A stretch of 22,706 nt of DNA from Bacillota bacterium. GTDB taxonomy: Bacteria; Bacillota_A; Clostridia; Christensenellales; Aristaeellaceae. The position numbers and the translations under genes were made by a program. Below, piece after piece: positions 1 to 6,958 of this stretch. Where the stretch lies: NCBI GenBank assembly GCA_023421735.1, contig JAEZSP010000046.1, positions 1-22,706 of the forward strand, written 5' to 3'. How positions within the stretch are numbered: the stretch's first letter is position 1; each line of letters starts with the position of its first letter. The notes beneath the pieces are model-generated. The model was not told where the DNA came from, ran no database searches, and was given only the letters and a program-made list of their open reading frames with translations.

Positions 1-2160
1 CTCGAAATCGGGTTTTCGAAGGGGTACGGCGGAGGCTATCAGTTGTACTCGGGCGACGAATCGGTCGCGGTGATCGATGGGAACACCGTTGTGGGAATCG
101 CACCGGGCAAGGCGAAGATTACGGTGCGGACATACAACGGAAAGACAAAGACCGGAACGCTGACGGTCGCGTCGGCACCGGAGAGCGTGACGCTTGACCG
201 GACGGCTGTGACAATCGGCGTGGGCGACACCGCACAGTTATCCGCGGCCTTGAACGCGGGAAGTGCCGGAGCGTGCGCGTTTGCATCGCGCGACGAGGAC
301 GTTGCGACGGTCGACGCGGCGCGCGGGAAGGTGATTGCAAAAGGAATCGGGACGACCGAGATTGTGGTGCGGACGTACAACGGGTGCGAGGCTGTGTGCG
401 AAGTGACGGTCGTGCCCGCGCCGACGTCAATCCAACTGCTTTTGCCGGAGGGAAGCACAAGCCTGGGCCTTGGCGAGCGGTTGGAGCTTCAGACGATTTT
501 GTCGCCGTCGAACAGCGCGGGAAGCGTTACGTACAAATCCAGCAATACGCGGTATGTCACCGTCAACCGTTACGGCGTCGTGACCGGGAAGCGGACCGGA
601 ACCGCGGTGATTTACGCGACGGCGCACAACGGGAGAAGGACAAAACTGACCATTCATGTTAAAAAAGCGCCGACATCCGTGTCGGTTACGCTCGACCGAA
701 CGCTCCTTGGCGTCGGGGAGGAAACGGGTTACAGAACGAGGCGCTCATCCGGCAGCGCGGGGCAGATTATTCTGACATCGAGCGACGAGAACATCGCGCG
801 CGTGGAAGACGGCCATGTGATCGCCGTTGCGGCGGGATCGGTTGACATCATCGTGACTGCGTTCAACGGCAAATACCGGCGCGTGGCGCTCACCGTGATG
901 TCCGCCCCGGTATCCGTCGCCATTGCGCCGACCACGGCGGTGATCGGCGTGGGGGATCACATCTCGATGAGCGCGACTCTTTCTGCGGGTTCCGCGGGGG
1001 CATATGTGTTTGCAAGCAGCAATGCTTCCGTGATCACCGTGGATGCGGAAAGCGGCGTGGTCCACGCCGTGGCAGAGGGAGAGGCGACCGTTTCTGTAAC
1101 GGCGTACAACGGCGTGACCGCGCAGGCGGCGATTCGGGTTGTTTCCGCGCCGCAAGCGCTGTCGCTGACCGCACCGGTAAAAAACACAGCGGATGAATAT
1201 GTGCTCGATCTCGAAAAGCGGGACACATTCCAGATTGTGCCGGATCTGGATGGGCGGACGCGCTTAAGCGTTTCCTACAACAGCTCTAATTCATCGATTG
1301 CCACAGTGAGCGCGTCCGGCCTCGTGACCGCGAAGAAAAGCGGCGATTGCACGATTACCGTGGCCACATACAATGGCGTTGCGGTGCGGATACGCGTGCG
1401 CGTGGTCATGTGGGTCGACCGTCTCGGCAGTCATTTTGTGCAGCACGCGATGGGCGGTATTGACGGGAAGACATACACCAATTCGCTCGAGGCATTTTTG
1501 GCCAATTACGACAAGGGGTGTCGCGTGTTCGAATGCGACATTGCCTGGACGCGGGACGGCGAGCTCGTTCTATGGCACAGTTGGGGAAATAACCAGATCA
1601 ACGCGGAAACGCCGCTGGGGTATGTGCCGACGCTTTCTGAATTCATGAACATGAAGATCGATGGGAAATATACGCCGCTGTCCTACCGGGATCTGACGCG
1701 TTTGATGAAAGAGTACCCGGACGCGCAGTTCCTGTTGGATTCGAAGGTGCGCACCCCTGAGGCAGCCACCACGCTCTTTCGTGCGGTTTACCAGATCGCG
1801 GAGGAAGAGGAGGCGGTTGAGACGCTGGATCAAAGCATCGTGAGCGTCTACAGCAAGTCAATTTATCGGGCGATCGACGCCGTTTATCATTATGATCGGT
1901 ATGTTTACGCATCCTATCTCATCGAAGGAAAGCCGAGCGCAAAGCAGTTCGATCAAATCACAAAGTTCTGCCGCGAGAACGGGATCGACATGATTGACAT
2001 CGCAGAACGCTGGTGGACCCCCGATTACATCTCCACGGCGCGCAAAAACGATCTCGCGATCGAAGTCCATACGGTGGACTCCGCGGCGAATGCGAAGAAA
2101 TATTTACGGGGCGGCGCCAAATGGATTTTAACCAATTTCCTGATGGCGAGCGACCGATAG
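1..2160 (+). CDS. Ig-like repeat surface protein with glycerophosphodiester phosphodiesterase-like domain (5' truncated)
   Basis: The frame is open from base 1, so the true start and any signal peptide lie outside the window. About five and a half repeats of roughly 80 residues resemble bacterial Ig-like (BIG2) domains. Each has the pattern SAP-x-SV, then LGVGE or IGVGD, then a segment ending TAYNG or TYNG. From about base 1411 the chain becomes a GDPD/PI-PLC-like TIM-barrel domain: HAMGG, then TNSLEAF, then FECDIAWTRDGELVLWH. These correspond to the family's first catalytic His, the metal-binding Glu-x-Asp and the second His. FLLDSK and EVHTVD fit later strands. By family knowledge the enzyme hydrolyses glycerophosphodiesters or related polyol phosphodiesters. 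A cell-surface location is inferred from the Ig-like repeats. The arginine of the usual HRG motif is absent, as in the HAGGxIDGKTYTNS subfamily I recall. A terminator follows the stop. Confidence 0.85.
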   Translation, partial: LEIGFSKGYGGGYQLYSGDESVAVIDGNTVVGIAPGKAKITVRTYNGKTKTGTLTVASAPESVTLDRTAVTIGVGDTAQLSAALNAGSAGACAFASRDEDVATVDAARGKVIAKGIGTTEIVVRTYNGCEAVCEVTVVPAPTSIQLLLPEGSTSLGLGERLELQTILSPSNSAGSVTYKSSNTRYVTVNRYGVVTGKRTGTAVIYATAHNGRRTKLTIHVKKAPTSVSVTLDRTLLGVGEETGYRTRRSSGSAGQIILTSSDENIARVEDGHVIAVAAGSVDIIVTAFNGKYRRVALTVMSAPVSVAIAPTTAVIGVGDHISMSATLSAGSAGAYVFASSNASVITVDAESGVVHAVAEGEATVSVTAYNGVTAQAAIRVVSAPQALSLTAPVKNTADEYVLDLEKRDTFQIVPDLDGRTRLSVSYNSSNSSIATVSASGLVTAKKSGDCTITVATYNGVAVRIRVRVVMWVDRLGSHFVQHAMGGIDGKTYTNSLEAFLANYDKGCRVFECDIAWTRDGELVLWHSWGNNQINAETPLGYVPTLSEFMNMKIDGKYTPLSYRDLTRLMKEYPDAQFLLDSKVRTPEAATTLFRAVYQIAEEEEAVETLDQSIVSVYSKSIYRAIDAVYHYDRYVYASYLIEGKPSAKQFDQITKFCRENGIDMIDIAERWWTPDYISTARKNDLAIEVHTVDSAANAKKYLRGGAKWILTNFLMASDR

Positions 2161-2181
2161 AGCACAGGGTGGTTGTTTGGA

Positions 2182-2208
2182 GATGGGTCATGCGGCCCGT
2201 CTTTTTTT
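2182..2208 (+). terminator. Rho-independent terminator after the Ig/GDPD gene
   Basis: GATGGG (2182-2187) pairs with CCCGTC (2196-2201), with one T-G wobble, around an 8-base loop. Seven T's follow directly. It separates the upstream surface-protein gene from the ars promoter. Confidence 0.75.
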
Positions 2209-2227
2209 ATTAAGTTTCGCATTCATA

Positions 2228-2264
2228 TTGACAAAAGTTGATTTGAAGAATATGATGATCATAT
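2228..2264 (+). promoter_or_regulatory. ars operon promoter with candidate ArsR operator
   Basis: TTGACA (2228-2233), a 17-base spacer and TATGAT (2251-2256) form a near-consensus sigma-A promoter. An exact 15-base inverted repeat (two 7-base arms around a central G, 2250-2264) covers the -10 box and the bases just after it, where a repressor would block open-complex formation. Wider arms TTGAT (2238-2242) and ATCAA (2263-2267) may extend the operator. That ArsR binds here is inferred from position and symmetry. Confidence 0.75.
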
Positions 2265-2292
2265 CAAAAGTTTTCGTTTTGAGGTGAGAAAA

Positions 2293-2622
2293 ATGGAATC
2301 GATGTACGAGCAAAGCGCGCGGGTGTTCAAGGCGTTTTGCGATGCCAGGCGGCTGCGCATCCTTGCGCTGTTGCGCGGGGGAGAAAAGTGCGCGTGCGTT
2401 TTGAACGAGGAGATGGGGATGCCGCAATCGTCCCTGAGTTACCACATGAAAATTTTATGCGAATCGGGCATTGTGGAAGGCCGGGAAGAGGGGAAATGGA
2501 CGCACTACCACATCAGCGAAGAAGGCAGCGGGATTGCCGCGGCGCTGTTGCAGGAGATGACGACCGTCTCGGAGCAGACGGCAACCGCGTGCGCATGCTG
2601 CGCAATTCAGACGAAAGAGTGA
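2293..2622 (+). CDS. arsR: ArsR-family metalloregulatory repressor
   Basis: A 109-residue winged-helix repressor of the ArsR/SmtB family, expected to release the ars promoter when As(III) or a related thiophilic ion binds. The recognition helix region contains PQSSLSYHMKIL (residues 44-55). The metal-site motif KCACVL (Cys33, Cys35) corresponds to the ELCVCDL motif of classical ArsR. A second Cys group (Cys100, Cys102, Cys103) sits at the C-terminus and could add ligands. The start is taken at ATG 2293, 6 bases after GAGGTG (2281-2286); an upstream GTG at 2284 lies inside that ribosome-binding site. It is the first gene of the operon, and the permease follows after 6 bases. The exact inducer cannot be read from sequence. 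Confidence 0.93.
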   Translation: MESMYEQSARVFKAFCDARRLRILALLRGGEKCACVLNEEMGMPQSSLSYHMKILCESGIVEGREEGKWTHYHISEEGSGIAAALLQEMTTVSEQTATACACCAIQTKE

Positions 2623-2628
2623 CAGGAC

Positions 2629-3642
2629 ATGCAAGTTTTAAAATCCATATGGGACGTTTTTCAGAATCAGGTGCTGGGAATGAAATGGCTGAACGATCTG
2701 ATTCAAAACGGCCTGACCGCAGCGGGGCTGGACGCCGGGAACCGCTGGGTGGGCAGCCTCCAATTTTTTCTGTATGACGTGATCAAGATCACGATTCTCT
2801 TGTGTCTGCTGATCTTTTTGATCAGCTACATCCAGAGTTATTTTCCGCCGGAGCGCAGCAAGAAGATACTGGGGCGCTTTCATGGACTGGGTGCGAATTG
2901 CGCGGCGGCGCTGCTCGGCACGGTGACGCCGTTTTGTTCCTGCTCGTCGATTCCGCTGTTTATCGGATTCACATCTGCGGGGTTGCCGGTCGGGGTGACA
3001 TTCTCGTTTTTGATTTCCTCGCCGATGGTGGATCTGGGTTCGCTGGTGCTTCTGATGAGCATTTTCGGCGCGCGGGTGGCGATCCTATATGTTGCGCTGG
3101 GCCTCGTGATTGCGGTAATTGGCGGATCGATCATCGAACGGTTGCGGATGGAGCGATACGTGGAAGAATTCATCCTGAAGGCGAACGGCGCGGACATTGA
3201 GGCGCCGAGTCTGACCAAGCGAGACCGGGTGGCATACGCCAAGGAGCAGATGCTCACCACGTTCAAAAAGGTATTCCCGTATATTCTGGTTGGCGTGGGC
3301 ATTGGCGCGGTGATTCACAACTGGATTCCCGAAAGCTGGGTTGAGGCGGCGCTGGGCGGCAAAAATCCGTTCGGCGTGGTGCTGGCGACGCTGGTGGGCG
3401 TGCCCATGTACGCGGATATATTCGGAACCATTCCGATTGCGGAGGCGCTGATTACAAAGGGCGCGCAGTTGGGCTCCATTCTGGCGTTCATGATGGCGGT
3501 TACGACGCTGTCGCTACCGTCGATGATCATGCTGCGCAAGGCCGTGAAGCCGAAACTTCTTGCATTGTTCATCGTGATCTGCACCATTGGGATCATCATC
3601 GTGGGGTATTTCTTCAACGCGATTCAAGGGCTGATCTTATAG
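2629..3642 (+). CDS. ArsP/DUF318-family permease (probable organoarsenical or metal efflux)
   Basis: A 337-residue polytopic membrane protein of the predicted-permease family containing ArsP (PF03773 as I remember it). The hallmark TPFCSCSS (residues 100-107, Cys103 and Cys105) follows the first long membrane segment. A later GVPMYADIFGTIPIAEAL resembles the second half of the internal repeat. Several hydrophobic segments are visible (about 47-70, 88-115, 120-168, 215-235, 245-335). ArsP homologues export trivalent organoarsenicals such as methylarsenite; related members have been linked to other thiophilic metals, so the substrate here is inferred from the ars context. The gene begins 6 bases after the arsR stop with a weak ribosome-binding site, suggesting translational coupling. 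Confidence 0.85.
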   Translation: MQVLKSIWDVFQNQVLGMKWLNDLIQNGLTAAGLDAGNRWVGSLQFFLYDVIKITILLCLLIFLISYIQSYFPPERSKKILGRFHGLGANCAAALLGTVTPFCSCSSIPLFIGFTSAGLPVGVTFSFLISSPMVDLGSLVLLMSIFGARVAILYVALGLVIAVIGGSIIERLRMERYVEEFILKANGADIEAPSLTKRDRVAYAKEQMLTTFKKVFPYILVGVGIGAVIHNWIPESWVEAALGGKNPFGVVLATLVGVPMYADIFGTIPIAEALITKGAQLGSILAFMMAVTTLSLPSMIMLRKAVKPKLLALFIVICTIGIIIVGYFFNAIQGLIL

Positions 3643-3662
3643 CGAGGCTACAGGAGGCATAT

Positions 3663-4535
3663 ATGGCAAAGACATGGTATCCGGTTGTGGATTACGGGAG
3701 CTGCATCGAATGTGGAACCTGCGTAAGCATGTGCTCCCACGGCGTCTATGACGCGGACAGGGCGCCGACGCCCATTGTGTGTCATCCGGTCGAATGCATC
3801 GACCACTGCCACGGCTGCGGGAACCGCTGCCCGGTGGGCGCGATTACCTATGTGGGCGACAACACGGGGTGGACGCCGCCGAGCGGCAGTGCGGTTGCGG
3901 CGGAGGACTGCGGTGAGGACGCGGAGGACTGCGGCTGCGGGTGTGACTGCGGCGCGGACGCGGAGGACTGCGGCTGCGGATGTGACTGCGGCGCGGACGC
4001 GGAGGACTGCGGCTGCGCGGACACAGGCGACTGCTGTTGCGCGGAGGATGAGAACAAGGTCTCGGTTTCGTATCTATACCTGGACGACACGACCTGCACG
4101 CGCTGCGCAGGAACCGGGAAAGCGCTTGACGAAGTGATGCTGGTTTTGACGCCCGCGCTTGAAATGGCAGGTTTTGCGGTCGTGTTCGACAAAATCGAAA
4201 TGACGACTGCGGAGATTGCGCAGGAGTACCGCTTCCTTTCCTCGCCGACCATCCGGGTGAACGGAAACGACATCTGCGAGGGCGTCGTGGAAAACGGCTG
4301 CGCATGCTGCGGTGAGATCAGCGGAACGGACGTCGATTGTCGTGTGTTTCCATTCAAAGGGCAAACATACGAAGTGCCGCCGAAGGAAATGCTGGCAGAG
4401 GCCATCCTGCGCCGTGCATTTGCAAAGGGCGGATGCGACTGCGGGGGCTACGAGTTGCCGGCAAATCTGAAGGCGTTTTACGCGGGGAAGACGCAGAAAT
4501 CCTGTTGCTGTGACGGCGCGGGAAATTGCTGCTGA
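3663..4535 (+). CDS. Ferredoxin / Cys-rich repeat / DUF2703-like chimeric protein
   Basis: A 290-residue soluble chimera with 37 cysteines. Residues 1-66 resemble a 4Fe-4S ferredoxin: CxxCxxCxxxC at Cys14/17/20/24, then Cys45, Cys49, Cys52 and Cys56-Pro. Residues 81-126 form an acidic, metallothionein-like linker made of a 13-residue unit (DAEDCGCGCDCGA) present twice plus a partial third copy, ending CCC. Residues about 132-252 look thioredoxin-like, with CTRC (145-148), FLSSPTIRVNG and CACCG (213-217); I match this to DUF2703 from memory. The tail adds CDC (258-260), CCC (281-283) and a terminal CC. AGGAGG lies 5 bases before ATG 3663. The operon position suggests a role in binding, delivering or reducing arsenicals, but the function is unknown. 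The direct evidence is limited to motif patterns and cysteine spacing. Confidence 0.8.
   Translation: MAKTWYPVVDYGSCIECGTCVSMCSHGVYDADRAPTPIVCHPVECIDHCHGCGNRCPVGAITYVGDNTGWTPPSGSAVAAEDCGEDAEDCGCGCDCGADAEDCGCGCDCGADAEDCGCADTGDCCCAEDENKVSVSYLYLDDTTCTRCAGTGKALDEVMLVLTPALEMAGFAVVFDKIEMTTAEIAQEYRFLSSPTIRVNGNDICEGVVENGCACCGEISGTDVDCRVFPFKGQTYEVPPKEMLAEAILRRAFAKGGCDCGGYELPANLKAFYAGKTQKSCCCDGAGNCC
3918..4016 (+). repeat. 39-bp coding tandem repeat (Cys-rich linker)
   Basis: Units at 3918-3956 and 3957-3995 differ by one silent base (GGG versus GGA). A third copy matches for 21 bases (3996-4016) before diverging. Each unit encodes 13 residues with four cysteines. The near-identity, including third codon positions, points to recent duplication rather than old divergence. 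Confidence 0.92.
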
Positions 4536-4573
4536 CGAGCGAACGCAAAATGAATCAAGAGGAGGACATGGAC

Positions 4574-4870
4574 ATGGCATTGTTTGGAAAGAAGGCGCCG
4601 AAGGACGAGGCGCACAAGACGGAAAACGCGGCGGTGCTGGTGCTGGGCGCGGGTTGCCCGAAGTGCAGACAGCTCGAGGCATCGACGAAGGAAGCGCTTG
4701 CGCAGTTGGGCATGGACGACGCGGTGGGGCATGTGACGGATTATGCTGAAATCGCGGCATACGGCGTGATGTCGACGCCCGCGCTGGTGGTGGACGGCAA
4801 GGTCGTCTCCTTCGGCAAGGTGTTGAAGACGGAAGAAGTCGTGGCGATTCTCAGGAAAGTCAGGGGATAG
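4574..4870 (+). CDS. Small thioredoxin-like CPKC protein
   Basis: A 98-residue protein with a single thioredoxin-like domain. A strand (AVLVLGAG) leads into the redox motif CPKC (Cys28, Cys31), followed by a helix and then MSTPALVVDGKVV, the cis-Pro region. It resembles the MTH895 / redox-active disulfide protein 2 group, which often lies beside ArsP-type permease genes. The start is chosen at ATG 4574 because AGGAGG (4560-4565) is 8 bases upstream; an ATG at 4568 is too close and an upstream in-frame ATG at 4550 lacks a site. It could recycle ArsC or the Cys-rich neighbour by thiol exchange; that is inference from context. Confidence 0.85.
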   Translation: MALFGKKAPKDEAHKTENAAVLVLGAGCPKCRQLEASTKEALAQLGMDDAVGHVTDYAEIAAYGVMSTPALVVDGKVVSFGKVLKTEEVVAILRKVRG

Positions 4871-4875
4871 CGTTG

Positions 4876-5079
4876 ATGAAAGCGACCATTGACAAGCGCA
4901 AATGCGCATCTGACAGGCGTATCTGCAAGCCGCTGGAGCAGTGCCCGACGCAGGCGATTGCCTGGATTGAGGATGAGGATGAGCCGCTCGGTTCCCGCAT
5001 GGAGATCGATCCCGAGAAGTGCACGGGTTGCGGGACATGTGTGCCCCTTTGCTGCGGCGACTGCATCGAGTTGAGGTGA
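4876..5079 (+). CDS. Small two-cluster ferredoxin-like protein
   Basis: A 67-residue protein with a standard second motif CTGCGTCVPLCC (Cys49, 52, 55, 59, 60) plus Cys63, and an altered first motif, Cys10-x6-Cys17-x5-Cys23-Pro. This matches small 4Fe-4S proteins in which one cluster motif has drifted; whether one or two clusters form is unclear. ATG 4876 is preceded by AGGGG (4862-4866). The start is 5 bases past the thioredoxin-like stop, and acr3 follows 5 bases after its own stop, so it sits tightly within the operon. It probably transfers electrons to a partner in this operon; the partner cannot be identified from sequence. Confidence 0.82.
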   Translation: MKATIDKRKCASDRRICKPLEQCPTQAIAWIEDEDEPLGSRMEIDPEKCTGCGTCVPLCCGDCIELR

Positions 5080-5084
5080 CGGGT

Positions 5085-6131
5085 ATGGCGAACAGGGAAA
5101 GTGGGATCGGCTTTTTTGAGAAATATCTCACGGTGTGGGTGATCCTATGCATGGCGTTCGGCGTGCTGATCGGAACCGGTCTACCCGCGGTGCCCGCTTT
5201 CCTTGGGCGCTTTACATACGCCAACGTATCGATTCCCATCGCAATTCTCATTTGGCTGATGATTTATCCGATGATGCTGAAGGTGGATTTCAAAAGCGTG
5301 CGGGACGTCGGGAGGAATCCGAAAGGGTTGTTTGTGACGTGGGTGACGAACTGGCTGATCAAGCCGTTTACCATGTTCGGCATCGCGTGGTTTTTCTTCT
5401 TCGTGGTCTTCAAGGCGCTGATTCCGGCGGAACTTGCGCGCGATTATCTGGCGGGCGCGGTGCTGCTGGGGGCCGCGCCCTGCACGGCGATGGTGTTTGT
5501 CTGGAGCCACCTAACGGGGGGAAACCCAGCCTACACGGTCGTGCAGGTGGCGACGAACGACCTGATCATACTGATTGCGTTCACGCCGCTGGTTGCGTTT
5601 TTGCTGGGCGTGGGCGGCGTTGGGATCCCATGGGGTACGCTGATTCTATCGGTGGTGCTGTTTGTGGTCATACCGTTGGCGGGCGGCATCATCACCCGAA
5701 CGCTGATGACGCGGCGCAAGGGCGAGGCATTCTTTCGGGATGTGTTTTTGCCCAAGTGGAACAACGCGACCGTTGCGGGGCTTCTCTTGACGTTGGTTAT
5801 TATTTTCTCCTTCCAGGGGAAGGTGATTCTGGAGAATCCGCTGCACATTCTTTTGATCGCGGTGCCATTGACGATTCAGACGTTCCTGATCTTCTTTGTC
5901 GCTTATTTTGCGGCGCGGGCGCTGCGGCTCAAACACGACGTTGCCGCGCCGGCGGGCATGATCGGCGCGTCCAACTTCTTTGAATTGGCGGTGGCGGTGG
6001 CGATTTCGTTATTTGGCGCGCAAAGCCCGGTTGCGCTTGCGACGATTGTGGGCGTGCTGGTGGAAGTGCCCGTGATGCTGACGCTGGTTCGGATCGCAAA
6101 GAAAACGAAGGGATGGTTTCGATATGAGTAA
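5085..6131 (+). CDS. acr3: Acr3-family arsenite efflux permease
   Basis: A 348-residue membrane protein with about ten hydrophobic segments and the Acr3 hallmark GAAPCTAMVFVWSHLTGGNP (129-148). Its Cys133 corresponds to the Cys essential for arsenite transport in this family. The TNDLI that follows and a late GVLVEVPVML segment with a conserved Glu also fit. Acr3 exports As(III) from the cytoplasm using the proton motive force. ATG 5085 follows GAGGTG (5073-5078), which overlaps the end of the ferredoxin gene. The frame is open further upstream to 5019, but that would overlap the ferredoxin. The gene overlaps arsC by 8 bases. Confidence 0.95.
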   Translation: MANRESGIGFFEKYLTVWVILCMAFGVLIGTGLPAVPAFLGRFTYANVSIPIAILIWLMIYPMMLKVDFKSVRDVGRNPKGLFVTWVTNWLIKPFTMFGIAWFFFFVVFKALIPAELARDYLAGAVLLGAAPCTAMVFVWSHLTGGNPAYTVVQVATNDLIILIAFTPLVAFLLGVGGVGIPWGTLILSVVLFVVIPLAGGIITRTLMTRRKGEAFFRDVFLPKWNNATVAGLLLTLVIIFSFQGKVILENPLHILLIAVPLTIQTFLIFFVAYFAARALRLKHDVAAPAGMIGASNFFELAVAVAISLFGAQSPVALATIVGVLVEVPVMLTLVRIAKKTKGWFRYE

Positions 6132-6522
6132 ACAGAAGGTCGCATTTATCTGCGTGCACAACAGCTGCCGGAGTCAGATTGCGGAGGCGTTGGGGAAGCA
6201 GCTGGCCGGGGATGTATTTGAAAGCTATTCGGCGGGAACGGAGAAGAAGGACCGCATCAATCAGGATGCCGTGCGGCTGATGAAGGAGATCTACGGGATC
6301 GACATGGAGAAGACGCAGCGGCCGAAGCTTCTGGAGGCGATACCGCCGGTCGACGTGGTGATCACGATGGGCTGCAACGTATCGTGCCCATATCTGCCGT
6401 GCAAACGGCGCGAGGATTGGGGGCTCGACGACCCGACGGGGCAGGGCGACGAGGTGTTCCGCGCGACCATCAGGACGATTGAGGAGAAGGTATTGCAGCT
6501 GAAGCGCGAATTATCGCAATAA
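6124..6522 (+). CDS. arsC: Arsenate reductase, thioredoxin-coupled LMW-phosphatase type
   Basis: A 132-residue low-molecular-weight tyrosine-phosphatase-fold enzyme that reduces arsenate to arsenite for export by Acr3. The P-loop is CX5R, with Cys10 and Arg16 in CVHNSCR. The resolving cysteines lie in MGCNVSCPYLPC (Cys84, Cys88, Cys93), followed by the conserved WGLDDP containing the general-acid Asp. This class uses thioredoxin, so the CPKC protein upstream is a plausible partner. ATG 6124 overlaps the acr3 end by 8 bases, which implies coupled translation. It is the last gene of the arsenic operon. No convincing terminator is visible before the next promoter. Confidence 0.95.
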   Translation: MSKQKVAFICVHNSCRSQIAEALGKQLAGDVFESYSAGTEKKDRINQDAVRLMKEIYGIDMEKTQRPKLLEAIPPVDVVITMGCNVSCPYLPCKRREDWGLDDPTGQGDEVFRATIRTIEEKVLQLKRELSQ

Positions 6523-6534
6523 GCTGACAGGTAC

Positions 6535-6563
6535 ATGAAAAGTTCATACAGCTTTGCTATAAT
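6535..6563 (+). promoter_or_regulatory. Promoter for the lrgA-lrgB-like pair
   Basis: A perfect TATAAT (6558-6563) with an extended -10 TG at 6555-6556. The -35 candidate ATGAAA (6535-6540) is weak, at 17-base spacing. It starts 12 bases after the arsC stop, so the downstream pair can be transcribed separately from ars. Confidence 0.65.
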
Positions 6564-6595
6564 GGCCGCATGATCTGTCTTTGGAGTGTGAGCCA

Positions 6596-6958
6596 GTGAA
6601 GTTTGTACGGCAATTTTTAATCATCGCGGCCTTTTCCTTTCTCGGGGAGGCCGCGAAGGCATTGATTCCCTTTTCGATTCCCGCCAGCGTGTACGGGCTC
6701 GTTTTGATGCTCGGCGCGCTGTCTTTGAAGATCGTCAAGCCGGAGCACGTGCGGGATGCGTCCAAATTCCTGATTGAAATCATGCCGCTGATGTTTGTGC
6801 CCTACGGCGTGGGCCTTTTGACGGTGTGGGACGTTTTAAAGCCGATCCTTCTGCCCTTCGCGGTGATCGGAATCGTCTCGACGCTGGTGGTTTTGACGGT
6901 GACGGGGCATGCGACGCAGGCGGCTGTGCGGATGATTGACAGGAGGGGAAAGCGATGA
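6596..6958 (+). CDS. CidA/LrgA family membrane protein
   Basis: A 120-residue protein with about four membrane segments. It shows the LrgA/CidA pattern: FLGEAAKALIPFSIPASVYGLVLM near the N-terminus is the family core with the IP-x-S-x-x-G motif, and MPLMFVPYGVGLL lies in the second half. Members were first described as holin/antiholin-like; later work also links them to transport of small metabolites such as pyruvate in some bacteria. The start is GTG 6596 with GGAG at 6583-6586 (9-base spacing). It overlaps the LrgB-like gene by 4 bases (ATGA). Sequence alone does not tell LrgA from CidA. Confidence 0.85.
   Translation: MKFVRQFLIIAAFSFLGEAAKALIPFSIPASVYGLVLMLGALSLKIVKPEHVRDASKFLIEIMPLMFVPYGVGLLTVWDVLKPILLPFAVIGIVSTLVVLTVTGHATQAAVRMIDRRGKR

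Noticed and set aside
3918..4016. Tandem repeat considered as a CRISPR array
   Set aside because: The units are directly adjacent with no spacers, stay in frame and encode protein.
3848..4405. Long minus-strand ORF rich in Ser, Pro and Gln
   Set aside because: It is the antisense shadow of the Cys-rich repeat region; the plus strand has a ribosome site, conserved motifs and operon position.
5019..5084. Upstream extension of acr3
   Set aside because: It overlaps the ferredoxin gene in another frame; ATG 5085 has its own ribosome-binding site and matches the family's N-terminus.
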